This document shows positions 37,461-45,440 of a DNA stretch of 52,734 bases, piece by piece. Each line of letters starts with the position of its first letter. Positions within the stretch are counted from its first letter, which is position 1. The translations under genes were made by a program, and so were the position numbers. The stretch is taken from positions 1 through 52,734 of IMG/VR virus record IMGVR_UViG_3300020190_000074. One strand, 5' to 3'. Source of the stretch: a virus. The notes under the pieces are model-generated. The model had not been told where the DNA came from. It saw only the letters and a program-made list of their open reading frames with translations, and searched no databases.

Positions 37461-38362
37461 TAATCTCTTATTTCATAATAATATTCGTTTATTTGTCCTT
37501 TTAAATCACAGACATCTCTATCGTTTGGAAGTTTTACAATTTTAACTTTACCCCACAATTCTCCACCATTTAATTCGTGATATAATCTTACGGCATTTTC
37601 CCAGGCATCACCATCCAAACAAATTATAACATTTCCTTTTGCATTATTGTAGATTGTTTCAAAAAGAAGTTCTGACATATGTTTTCCAAGCATAACAACT
37701 GGATTATCCAAAAACATTCCATCAAATGCACCTTCAACAAGATATATGTCTTTATTCCAATCAATAAGATTTTCCCAAAATATTATTTGGTCTTTTTCGG
37801 CTTCGGGATTTCTATATTTAGCTCTACTATTTGGGTCCCAACTTCTTCCAACATAATAATTTAGTTCGCCTTTTTTATTATATGATGGTATAACTATTCT
37901 ACCCATATGACTTCCTTTGTCACAAAAACCAATACCAAATCTTTCGATTATTTCATCGGTTATTCCACGACTTTTTAAATAGTTGTATGCTTGTTTTCTT
38001 ACGGGATATATTGGATGTGAGTCTTTGAATAGGGTAAAGTTTTCTGGAAGAACTACTTTTGGTTTTTTTACCTTTACAACTTTTTCATTTTCTTCTGGTC
38101 TTAAAATTAAATAAAGTTTTTTTAATTTTTTATTACCAAATTTATCAAAAAGTTTTCCTAAATTTCCGTGTGTTCCTTCGCTATCACCACAGGCCCAACA
38201 TTTATAAACACCATCAAAGTAATTTACTTCAAGGTTATGTTTGTTTCTTTCGTCATCACATACTGGACAATTAAAAGAAATTTGACCACGATTCGGATAG
38301 TGTAATCCGTGGTCGCCTAAAACTTCTTCTAATAATTCTACGATTGCTTCTTGTTCATCCAT
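37460..38362 (-). CDS. DnaG-type primase
   Basis: The 300-residue protein begins with a zinc-binding CPVC...CWAC (residues 32/35 and 55/58), a linker, a core with GFCDKGSHMGRIVIPSYNK-like and VGRSWDPNSRAKYRNPEAEK segments, and a Toprim domain: YLVEGAFDGMF (E and DGM) and VIICLDGDAWENA (D-x-D). It lacks the helicase-binding C-terminal domain, as many phage primases do. It should synthesise RNA primers for lagging-strand synthesis. A 7-bp hairpin touching its start codon (38361-38382) may control translation. Firm call. Confidence 0.92.
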   Translation of the reverse strand: MDEQEAIVELLEEVLGDHGLHYPNRGQISFNCPVCDDERNKHNLEVNYFDGVYKCWACGDSEGTHGNLGKLFDKFGNKKLKKLYLILRPEENEKVVKVKKPKVVLPENFTLFKDSHPIYPVRKQAYNYLKSRGITDEIIERFGIGFCDKGSHMGRIVIPSYNKKGELNYYVGRSWDPNSRAKYRNPEAEKDQIIFWENLIDWNKDIYLVEGAFDGMFLDNPVVMLGKHMSELLFETIYNNAKGNVIICLDGDAWENAVRLYHELNGGELWGKVKIVKLPNDRDVCDLKGQINEYYYEIRD

Positions 38363-38382
38363 TCACTATAATATAAGTGAAT
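38361..38382 (-). promoter_or_regulatory. Hairpin touching the primase start codon
   Basis: ATTCACT (38361-38367) pairs with AGTGAAT (38376-38382) around an 8-nt loop. On the minus strand the 3' arm ends in the first two bases of the primase ATG. This could mask initiation, as autoregulated phage replication genes do; alternatively it is a weak terminator for the gene at 38391. Confidence 0.45.
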
Positions 38383-38390
38383 TTTTTAAC

Positions 38391-38915
38391 TTAATCAAAT
38401 ATTAATTTTTTTCCGTTTCTTTTTGATTCATATAAATCGGAAACGTTGATATAATGTTTTAGAAATCTTTTTTCTTCAATTGAATTTGCATCGATTTTAA
38501 TATTTTCATCTTTGTGTTCACATTTTGAAACCTGGATTGTGGACCAAATCCATAAATTTTCATATAACCAGGTATTAACCATATAATCATAATCCCAATT
38601 ATTTTTTTCACATTCTTTATGAATATGTCTGCCAATTTCTACAGTACCAATTACGTGATCACCCAACTTTTCCCTTTTTTCAATTGATTTTTCGGTTCTA
38701 ATTGCAAGACTAAGACCACTTTGTGTCCCAATACCCATATAACCTAAACCACGATATGAATCAAGTTTCAAATCAGCTTCTGGTGTGTTTAAATTTATTG
38801 CATTTTTTAAATCTATTAGTTTTCTGTAGAAATACCTTTGGTATTTTTCTTTGTTTTCATTCCAATAGTGGTCTCTTCTAAATTCATTGAAATATTTTTT
38901 TACGTCTATACCCAT
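38391..38915 (-). CDS. Hypothetical protein, 174 aa
   Basis: The protein (MGIDVKKYFNEFRRDHYWNE) is rich in aromatic and charged residues, with a middle part LDSYRGLGYMGIGTQSGLSL that may form a glycine-rich loop, and SEHKDENIKIDANSIEEKRF-like acidic regions later. I do not recognise the family. It is transcribed from a strong Bacteroidota-type promoter with a 20-base leader, the same class as other early-type genes, and sits directly upstream of the primase. A replication-linked role is only suggested by position. Confidence 0.75.
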   Translation of the reverse strand: MGIDVKKYFNEFRRDHYWNENKEKYQRYFYRKLIDLKNAINLNTPEADLKLDSYRGLGYMGIGTQSGLSLAIRTEKSIEKREKLGDHVIGTVEIGRHIHKECEKNNWDYDYMVNTWLYENLWIWSTIQVSKCEHKDENIKIDANSIEEKRFLKHYINVSDLYESKRNGKKLIFD

Positions 38916-38935
38916 ATTCGAATTATATTATTCTA

Positions 38936-38966
38936 CAAATATAAGTAAAATATTTTAATTATACAA
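38936..38966 (-). promoter_or_regulatory. Bacteroidota-type promoter
   Basis: Minus strand: TTG (38964-38966), 20 nt, TATATTTG (38936-38943), then 20 nt to the ATG at 38915. This probably drives the gene at 38391, the primase and the genes after it. Confidence 0.72.
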
Positions 38967-39002
38967 CTTCACAAGATTTTTTGATTATCTATATTTATTT
39001 AT

Positions 39003-39224
39003 ATGCCAATAGACATAACAATTAACGATATTTCTGGACAAACACCTTTTGATATATATGTATGTAACACAGGACAAACTTATTGTGTGTATTCGGCAAC
39101 AATAAATTCTGGTGACTTACCTTACACGTTTGAGGTTCCAATACCATTTATAAATTCTGAAGGTGTTAATTTAAGAATTGTTGATGATAATGATTGTCAG
39201 ATAAATGAAATACTTCTAATATAA
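39003..39224 (+). CDS. Small fibre-associated protein, 73 aa
   Basis: The product (MPIDITINDISGQTPFDIYV) is beta-rich, with the pattern SGxxPF(D/N)IYVC followed by YC, a hydrophobic turn and an acidic loop with Cys. The N-terminal 70 residues of the minus-strand protein at 48557-49060 share this pattern (LSGTPPFNIYVCDATITYCY), so the two are paralogues. The stop overlaps the start of the 721-residue fibre gene (TAATG), so they are coupled. It is probably a small structural unit or a cap for the fibre. A TATATTTATTTAT element precedes the ATG. Confidence 0.75.
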   Translation: MPIDITINDISGQTPFDIYVCNTGQTYCVYSATINSGDLPYTFEVPIPFINSEGVNLRIVDDNDCQINEILLI

Positions 39225-41389
39225 TGGCTTGTATTGAAAATAATTTTTGTATAAATTCTGGTGGTAATTTATTTGATGGACAATATACCACAGATAGTAA
39301 TACTTATAATGGTTTTACATCATATACAGGTGATAGTGTACCATTTTTTATTTATTATTCATTAACAGAAGATAGATGGTGTTTATCAACAAGTTTTGGT
39401 GGTAGTTGTTTACAATTTGGTCCAGTCGGTGTTGGGAGTGATTGTCCTGATTTTGACGAAAGTTTTTTTATTACCGGTGTCTGTATTACAACAACTACAA
39501 CAACATCACCTTGTGATGTTTTTAATTTTGAAGCTATTTTTGATTGTTTGGTTCCAACAACTACAACAACAACTAAGTTACCACCAACAACCACAACAAC
39601 GACAACAATTCCTTTTGATCCTTGTACTGGTGTTTCGGTTAGTGCATCAATTACTGCTTATACAACTACAACTACCACAATTCCAGTAACTACAACCACA
39701 ACAACAGGAGTTATCAGGCCTTGTAATTTTGATGGCATTGTTACTTTCAATACGTTTGACGAATATATGAGATGTGGTAATAGTAAGAAATTTAAAGATT
39801 GTTTAACTGGGTTTGAATATTTTTCAAATGGATTAATCTTCAATGAATCTGGTGACACTTTGATTCAAAATTGGGTTTATAAATCAACAATTAATGGTAT
39901 TTCTACTTGTGTTTCGTTTTTAGGTCTTGTCGATAACATTAGTGGTTCAGATTTAGTTGTGATTAATGAAACATTGGGTTCTGAATTTCAAGGTGCTTGT
40001 TTAGAATGTGTACCAGATTCTACGACAACAACAACGACCAAAGGACCTGCTGACTACTTTGTTGAGTGTGGTGATGGTTTTTGTCCTTTCGGTAATGTAA
40101 ATTTTGGCCCTAGAGACAATCTTTCAACACTATTCAATTCTTGGAATAGATTTGCTCTTTTTGCCCCAAATAAATATCCTGGTTTATCCACATTAACTGG
40201 ATTACAATCTAATGGTATTCTTATAACTAATGATCCATCTTATTATTTTTGGACTGGTAGTACCAATTATTTGGGGGCATTTAATCTTGTAATGACAGAA
40301 GGTGAAAATGTTGGTCCAGTAGCTTCAGATTTTAGTAATGTTGATAAGTTTTATTATAACACGTATATTAATAAAATGATTTTTTCTTACGATGTTGGTG
40401 GAAGTAGTACATATCGATGGTCTACGTTTGACCCAACAGCCAATGTAAGTACCGCTTTAGGTAACCCAACAACAACACAATATTTAACAACTTCATCAAA
40501 TTGGAAAATATCTGGCTTAACAAGTGTCCAATATACTGTCAGTGGAACTAGTAATACCGTTGTGTTAGCACAACAAAAAATACTTGATGCTGGTGGTACT
40601 CCTGAAATGATTCAATGTGTTCAAAATAGTGCTTTTGGAAATGGATTTTATAGTAATTGTGAATACACTAATTATGTACACGAAGTTACTTTAGGTAGTA
40701 CTGATAATGATAATGATAAGATTGGTATTGTTTTAGCAGCTAAAAAAGGTTTAGGTAACAATCCTAAGGTTACTGATATGTTATCTTTAATCTTTAATGG
40801 TACAAATAATCGTGTTAATGTTGATTATAATCCATACCAAGATGTTTATGCGTTTAACAATAATATGGGTTTAACAAGTGTTACGATAATGACTGGAGCA
40901 ACAAATCCATTTGGTGCTGGTAATTATAACGTTAAGGGTCAAGTCAGAATTAAAATTATTAAAACAAATACTACTATTAGTATATATACAACACAACGTA
41001 TGGGTCCATTAGGTATTGTACAGTCTGGAAATCCAAATCCATACACTCTGTTATATCAATTTGACTTAACAGATAAAACTACTTGGAATGCAGCACCTAA
41101 TTATGCTTTGGGTAATGAACTTTTGAAATTCACAGGTGGGACAAGTTTTGGTTATCTGACAACATCACAACGTAAAAGTCAATTTTATGACATTTTATTT
41201 TCGAGCACACAACAACCTTCTGGTATTTTATATAGTAAAACAGTTTCGAATCCTATTTTAGGTAAAGTTTATTCATTTATTGATGTTGATGGTTGTTTCA
41301 TATATAGTGGCAGTACGTTTAATTTTTCAAATTCTGATTTGGTTGATTTAACGATTGAAACTGTTAATAATAGTTGTCAAGATTGTTAA
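39224..41389 (+). CDS. Poly-threonine fibre/adhesin, 721 aa
   Basis: The protein is beta-rich and Gly/Thr/Asn-rich, with several poly-Thr linkers: ITTTTTTSPC, PTTTTTTKLPPTTTTTTTIP, YTTTTTTIPVTTTTTTGVI, TTTTTTKGPAD. Paired cysteines (CLVP, CNFDG, CLTG, CLECV) between linkers suggest small disulfide-stabilised or metal-bound modules. A C-terminal globular lectin-like region follows (IGIVLAAKKGLGNNPKVTDM to STQQPSGILYSKTVSN), ending in a Cys pair QDC. It should be a tail fibre or head decoration that contacts the host. Thr runs are likely sites for O-glycosylation by the nearby transferases. It is followed by a two-way terminator. Confidence 0.82.
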   Translation: MACIENNFCINSGGNLFDGQYTTDSNTYNGFTSYTGDSVPFFIYYSLTEDRWCLSTSFGGSCLQFGPVGVGSDCPDFDESFFITGVCITTTTTTSPCDVFNFEAIFDCLVPTTTTTTKLPPTTTTTTTIPFDPCTGVSVSASITAYTTTTTTIPVTTTTTTGVIRPCNFDGIVTFNTFDEYMRCGNSKKFKDCLTGFEYFSNGLIFNESGDTLIQNWVYKSTINGISTCVSFLGLVDNISGSDLVVINETLGSEFQGACLECVPDSTTTTTTKGPADYFVECGDGFCPFGNVNFGPRDNLSTLFNSWNRFALFAPNKYPGLSTLTGLQSNGILITNDPSYYFWTGSTNYLGAFNLVMTEGENVGPVASDFSNVDKFYYNTYINKMIFSYDVGGSSTYRWSTFDPTANVSTALGNPTTTQYLTTSSNWKISGLTSVQYTVSGTSNTVVLAQQKILDAGGTPEMIQCVQNSAFGNGFYSNCEYTNYVHEVTLGSTDNDNDKIGIVLAAKKGLGNNPKVTDMLSLIFNGTNNRVNVDYNPYQDVYAFNNNMGLTSVTIMTGATNPFGAGNYNVKGQVRIKIIKTNTTISIYTTQRMGPLGIVQSGNPNPYTLLYQFDLTDKTTWNAAPNYALGNELLKFTGGTSFGYLTTSQRKSQFYDILFSSTQQPSGILYSKTVSNPILGKVYSFIDVDGCFIYSGSTFNFSNSDLVDLTIETVNNSCQDC

Positions 41390-41404
41390 AATCACATTAA
41401 AAAA

Positions 41405-41430
41405 AAATATCGTCTAAAAAGACGATATTT
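41405..41430. terminator. Bidirectional hairpin terminator with a third repeat copy nearby
   Basis: AAATATCGTCT (41405-41415), AAAA loop, AGACGATATTT (41420-41430): an 11-bp perfect stem. On the minus strand it is followed by a T-run (TTTTTTTAATG), giving a strong terminator for the gene at 41456. A further AGACGATAT at 41448-41456 can pair in competition. Confidence 0.88.
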
Positions 41431-41455
41431 AAAATTATCATTATTTTAGACGATA

Positions 41456-41773
41456 TTATCTTCTTCTTCTAAGATATCTTGATTCCGTAATTTGTTCTGA
41501 TTCCATACTATCTTGACCCCAATTTTGGTTTGGTCTTTCACTTGCAACACCCATATCGTTTTTTTCACTTCTAATTGCAAATTCCAATTCTTTTAAGTCA
41601 GACATTATTTCATCTGGTGTTCTCGCACCCAATGTACCACCTCTTTCTTCTAAGAAACTTCTTACAAAGTCCATAGCACTTCTTTGTTCCATTTTTTCAT
41701 CTTCAATTTCAAAAATGGTTCTTTTGATTATTCTTGATAAGTCTCTTTCTGTTAATCTGACTATTTTTTTCAT
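41456..41773 (-). CDS. Leader-bearing small protein, 105 aa, likely virion-packaged
   Basis: The N-terminus MKKIVRLTERDLSRIIKR then TIFE ends in I-F-E at residue 22 and is nearly identical in pattern to that of the acidic protein at 8391-9923 (MKKVLKLTESNLIKLIK). The rest is charged and helical, with FLEERGGTLGARTPDEIMSD in the middle and a basic tail (SRYLRRRR). No motif of known function was found. A TATATATTTATAATAAA element lies upstream of the ATG. The size and basic tail suggest a DNA-associated internal protein. Its terminator follows directly. Confidence 0.75.
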   Translation of the reverse strand: MKKIVRLTERDLSRIIKRTIFEIEDEKMEQRSAMDFVRSFLEERGGTLGARTPDEIMSDLKELEFAIRSEKNDMGVASERPNQNWGQDSMESEQITESRYLRRRR

Positions 41774-41816
41774 ATCTTTTTTTATTATAAATATATAGAT
41801 ATTCTAAAAAAATAAT

Positions 41817-42425
41817 TTACTTCCAAATTTCCTTTGAATTCATATACCCTAATACACAGGTGTAGGCATCTGTCTGGTCAAAATTTTCTTTTTTGAGTGT
41901 GTTATTTTTAGTATAACCCCAGGTTATTTGTGGTTCACGTTTTGCAACTTTTTCCCAGATTAACATTTTTTTATCAATGTCTTTTGGTAATCCACCAAAT
42001 AAAACGTATTTACCTTTATCATTTTCTTTAACCAACTCTGGCCAAGCATATTTTCTTGCGTTATACGTTGAAATAAATTCTGGAACAATTCCTAAAATAT
42101 CATAAACTTCTTTACAAATAAAACTATTAAATCTTAGTAGAGTTTGTATTGTATAGATATTATTTGAATTTAATAATGGTTCTTCAATTATTACTTTAAC
42201 AATCCCTAAATTAACATATTGTTTTAGTTTTTCAGCAAAAATTTCTGATTTAAAAATTAACTCTTTTACTTTATCATCATTACCTTTTTCCATTTTTGGT
42301 CTTGGTGAAATATGTGTAAGTTCTAAAAGTTCTCTTCCTTGAATGTCAAATAAAGCCCAACCAATTGTTTTAGTTGATATGTCTAAACCTAAGACTTTTG
42401 GTGAATTTTTAATTTGTTTTCCCAT
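41817..42425 (-). CDS. RuvC-like Holliday-junction resolvase (RNase H fold)
   Basis: The 202-residue protein begins KVLGLDISTKTIGWALFD, the RuvC/RNase-H strand-1 motif with the first catalytic Asp (residue 15), then VKVIIEEPLLNSNNIYTIQT (second acidic site) and a C-terminal FDQTDAYTCVLGY with the last Asp. Length and order match phage RuvC-like resolvases rather than T4 endonuclease VII. It should cut branched DNA before packaging. It stands alone between two structural genes. Its start follows an AATATTATTT stretch. The catalytic set can be read but metal binding is inferred. Confidence 0.83.
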   Translation of the reverse strand: MGKQIKNSPKVLGLDISTKTIGWALFDIQGRELLELTHISPRPKMEKGNDDKVKELIFKSEIFAEKLKQYVNLGIVKVIIEEPLLNSNNIYTIQTLLRFNSFICKEVYDILGIVPEFISTYNARKYAWPELVKENDKGKYVLFGGLPKDIDKKMLIWEKVAKREPQITWGYTKNNTLKKENFDQTDAYTCVLGYMNSKEIWK

Positions 42426-42474
42426 AAATAATATTTTATTAAGATAATAACTTAAAAGGAATAAAACTAAATAA

Positions 42475-45402
42475 TTAGATGTCTATCTTAACTACGTATT
42501 GTTGGATACCTTGTCTTAAAGTCGGTGATTGTAATTTAGACATAACAAGAATATCTTTATTGTCATCAAGTAGCGCAATTTCAGTGACATACGATTTTGT
42601 ACCTAGTGTCCAGCTTGGATTTGTTGAAACTTGGAATTCACTTGAACTTAGATTTATTTTATATTTCATTTCATAAATTGTTGCTTGAATATCTGTTTCG
42701 AAAGACCCATAAAAATAGTATTCATCACCAAAATTTAATGATTGTCCGGTATAGCCAATCGGTGTTAAACTAATATAATCATCCAAGTTGTAATATGGTG
42801 CTGAATCATAGTTATCTGGAGAAATAATAAATGTTGTCCCAGTTAACGAACTTTGAGTTATAAAACCATCTATGAAACTATTTTGGATTTGTGTTGTAAA
42901 ATCTATTTTTTTCCACATTGCCGGATTGGGTCTTTGGCCTGTTTGTACTTTTTGAACGAGGATTTCAAATTCATCACCAAAAAATCCATTGGGTGTAATA
43001 CAGGGTTCACAATTTGGTAAATAATTTGTTGTTGTAGTTGTTGTCATTGGAAATATAGTTGTGGTTGTTGTTAAACATCCACCACATTCATCAACCAAAT
43101 CAATAATCAAATCACCAGTTGATTGAATACCAGTAGTTGAACAAACTACAGTTCCAGTGTTTCCTGGTAATGTAAGTGGTGATGTTTTTGTTTCATCACA
43201 ACAAGGTGTAAAAATAATTTTTGTACTTCCAGTTAATTCTGTGTTAGTAATTTGATATCTACCACAAAATGGATTAGTTGTTGTTGTGGTTGTTGAACAT
43301 CCACCACATTCATCAACCAAATCAATAATCAAATCACCAGTTGATTGAATACCAGTAGTTGAACAAACTACAGTTCCAGTGTTTCCTGGTAATGTAAGTG
43401 GTGATGTTTTTGTTTCATCACAACAAGGTGTAAAAATAATTTTTGTACTTCCAGTTAATTCTGTGTTAGTAATTTGATATCTACCACAAAATGGATTAGT
43501 TGTTGTTGTGGTTGTAATTGGTTGTACGGTATATGGTTGTACTAAACAGTTAAAATCACCACCAAATCTAACGGCAACATTTTTAGATACGTCAGGACTA
43601 CATTCGTTATTATTACCTTTAATAGATGAATAATAATTACAATGTAATGAATTTGTAAAACAATATGTGTTATTAATTCTATATGTAACAAACAAAGTTT
43701 GTGAATCACCAGTTAATATTCCTTGTGATGTTGTTGTTGTATCACAAGTATTTGGTGTTATCAAAGAAAGTTGTGGTGCTGGTAATGTCCAATTTCTATT
43801 TGATTTGTAAGACATTGCAGCAATAATTTCTTCATCATCAATGATAATTAATTTACTATCTGGAAACACCTTACCAATTCTACTTGGTAATCCATCTGAA
43901 TTAGGATTTGTGTCCCACAAATGATAATACCTAATACCAGGTTGGTTCATTCCTTCATTTTTGGTAGATTGGATATAATGTGGTTTGAACAATTCCTTAT
44001 CTTCAAATCCTGGTGGATCAACCCAGAACGTTTGACCGTTACAACAATTTGGGTTCTTGTGCCACATCAACCAAGGAATATGTAATTTAAAGTTTCTTGC
44101 TTGTCCAGTTGTATTGTCTGGATTTGTTGGGTCATAAGGTTCTAATGCAAATTTTTCACCATAAAAGAAATCAATCGTTTGATTTGTGTAATGAATTATT
44201 GCAATTGCTTTTTGTTCTTCTGGTTTTACTTGTACAATTTCATCAAAAGAATTATAATAATAGGTATAACTTGTATCACTTTGACCTTTACTTGAATTAT
44301 AACCAAAATATTCTTTACTTCCGATATAATCTATTGAACCAAATTGTGTGTAGTCTTTAAATTGACTTGGTATTAGTCCAGCAGGATTTTCAGTCCAAGG
44401 AATGTTCATATTCCAAACTTTAACATCAAATTGGTCTGTATTACAAATAGATTCAAAATCAATAACTTGTTCACCCCAATGTGGCATAGGTGTTATACTA
44501 TCGTATAATTGTGTCATCGTCGATGGATATATAATTGTTCTTGAATAACAATCAACTGGGTAACAAGTATAGTTTGGTACATTTCTATCAACAGTAATAG
44601 TATTAAGACAAACATCAACAATCTTATATGTTAACATAATAGTACAACTTTGTACTGGCATAAAACATTCTGGAACTGGGGGGAGAGGACATTGTGGACT
44701 TGGTGTTGGTGTCAAACACGGAGTTTTTGACGGTGTTGGTGTAGGTGTTGGTGATAAACAAGGTATAAGTGTTGTTGTTGTAGTTGTAGAAGTTGTAGTT
44801 GTTGTTCCGGTAGGTGTTGGTGTGGGTTTTGGTAAATTTATACATTCACAATTACAATCAGCTTTACCATCAAAAAATATAGTTATAATATCACCAATTT
44901 GTGGTTTTACTGTATTTGGTGTATTACATCCAGAATAAATAAGTGTAATTTGATTTGTACCATTAAGTGTTGTCATATCAACAACATAGTTACCAGTTAA
45001 AGCGTATTGATTACCGGTTAGAACTTCCCAATTCACTGTGGTTGCTGTTGTAATTCCACCAAAAAAACCTCTAAGTGGTGCTCTATTAAACACGGAATCT
45101 ATTTGTGAATCCATAAATGGAATACCATATGTATTCTGTTGGTTTGAATCAACATAATATGGGTATTTAACGTATTGTCTATTTGATTGTGGTACTCCAG
45201 TCGTGTTTTGACTATTAAAACCTGGTTCTAAAACAAAACTATTTGATTGGTTATATGTTTGTGGTAATTTATCGTATGAAACTTCACTATCTCCAATTTG
45301 GAAATAAGATATTTTAAAATTACCTTGTGATAATTTTTGTCTTCCAACGTCAGTTATTCTTGTGTTAACTAAACCTGATGTATTTTTAATTATGTATGCC
45401 AT
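42475..45402 (-). CDS. Giant fibre/adhesin, 975 aa, with Thr/Pro linkers and a duplicated module
   Basis: The N-terminus (MAYIIKNTSGLVNTRITDVG) is typical of phage baseplate-attached fibre proteins. Residues about 195-245 are a Pro/Thr linker (TPTPTGTTTTTSTTTTTTLI, then PTPTPTPSKTPC). A large globular part follows, then two identical 74-residue modules joined by TTTTTTNPFCGRYQITNTEL and ending DLVDECGGC, then another poly-Thr linker and a C-terminal beta domain. Module DNA is identical over 222 bp, so the duplication is recent. Cysteine pairs within each module could form disulfides. It is probably the receptor-binding fibre. Function by homology is not shown. Confidence 0.83.
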   Translation of the reverse strand: MAYIIKNTSGLVNTRITDVGRQKLSQGNFKISYFQIGDSEVSYDKLPQTYNQSNSFVLEPGFNSQNTTGVPQSNRQYVKYPYYVDSNQQNTYGIPFMDSQIDSVFNRAPLRGFFGGITTATTVNWEVLTGNQYALTGNYVVDMTTLNGTNQITLIYSGCNTPNTVKPQIGDIITIFFDGKADCNCECINLPKPTPTPTGTTTTTSTTTTTTLIPCLSPTPTPTPSKTPCLTPTPSPQCPLPPVPECFMPVQSCTIMLTYKIVDVCLNTITVDRNVPNYTCYPVDCYSRTIIYPSTMTQLYDSITPMPHWGEQVIDFESICNTDQFDVKVWNMNIPWTENPAGLIPSQFKDYTQFGSIDYIGSKEYFGYNSSKGQSDTSYTYYYNSFDEIVQVKPEEQKAIAIIHYTNQTIDFFYGEKFALEPYDPTNPDNTTGQARNFKLHIPWLMWHKNPNCCNGQTFWVDPPGFEDKELFKPHYIQSTKNEGMNQPGIRYYHLWDTNPNSDGLPSRIGKVFPDSKLIIIDDEEIIAAMSYKSNRNWTLPAPQLSLITPNTCDTTTTSQGILTGDSQTLFVTYRINNTYCFTNSLHCNYYSSIKGNNNECSPDVSKNVAVRFGGDFNCLVQPYTVQPITTTTTTNPFCGRYQITNTELTGSTKIIFTPCCDETKTSPLTLPGNTGTVVCSTTGIQSTGDLIIDLVDECGGCSTTTTTTNPFCGRYQITNTELTGSTKIIFTPCCDETKTSPLTLPGNTGTVVCSTTGIQSTGDLIIDLVDECGGCLTTTTTIFPMTTTTTTNYLPNCEPCITPNGFFGDEFEILVQKVQTGQRPNPAMWKKIDFTTQIQNSFIDGFITQSSLTGTTFIISPDNYDSAPYYNLDDYISLTPIGYTGQSLNFGDEYYFYGSFETDIQATIYEMKYKINLSSSEFQVSTNPSWTLGTKSYVTEIALLDDNKDILVMSKLQSPTLRQGIQQYVVKIDI
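43074..43517 (-). repeat. Two identical 222-bp tandem repeats in the fibre gene
   Basis: 43074-43295 and 43296-43517 are identical base for base by eye over 222 bp, giving two copies of the 74-residue module. The period is a multiple of three, so copy number can change without breaking the frame. Exact identity, including synonymous positions, points to a recent duplication or ongoing gene conversion. Confidence 0.92.
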
Positions 45403-45440
45403 CTATTTTATAAATATTTCTAAAAACTAAATTTATATTT

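Noticed and set aside
44624-44845. 73-aa Tyr/Asn/Thr-rich ORF in the fibre gene
   Set aside because: It is the shifted frame of the Pro/Thr linker; composition follows from the repeat codons.
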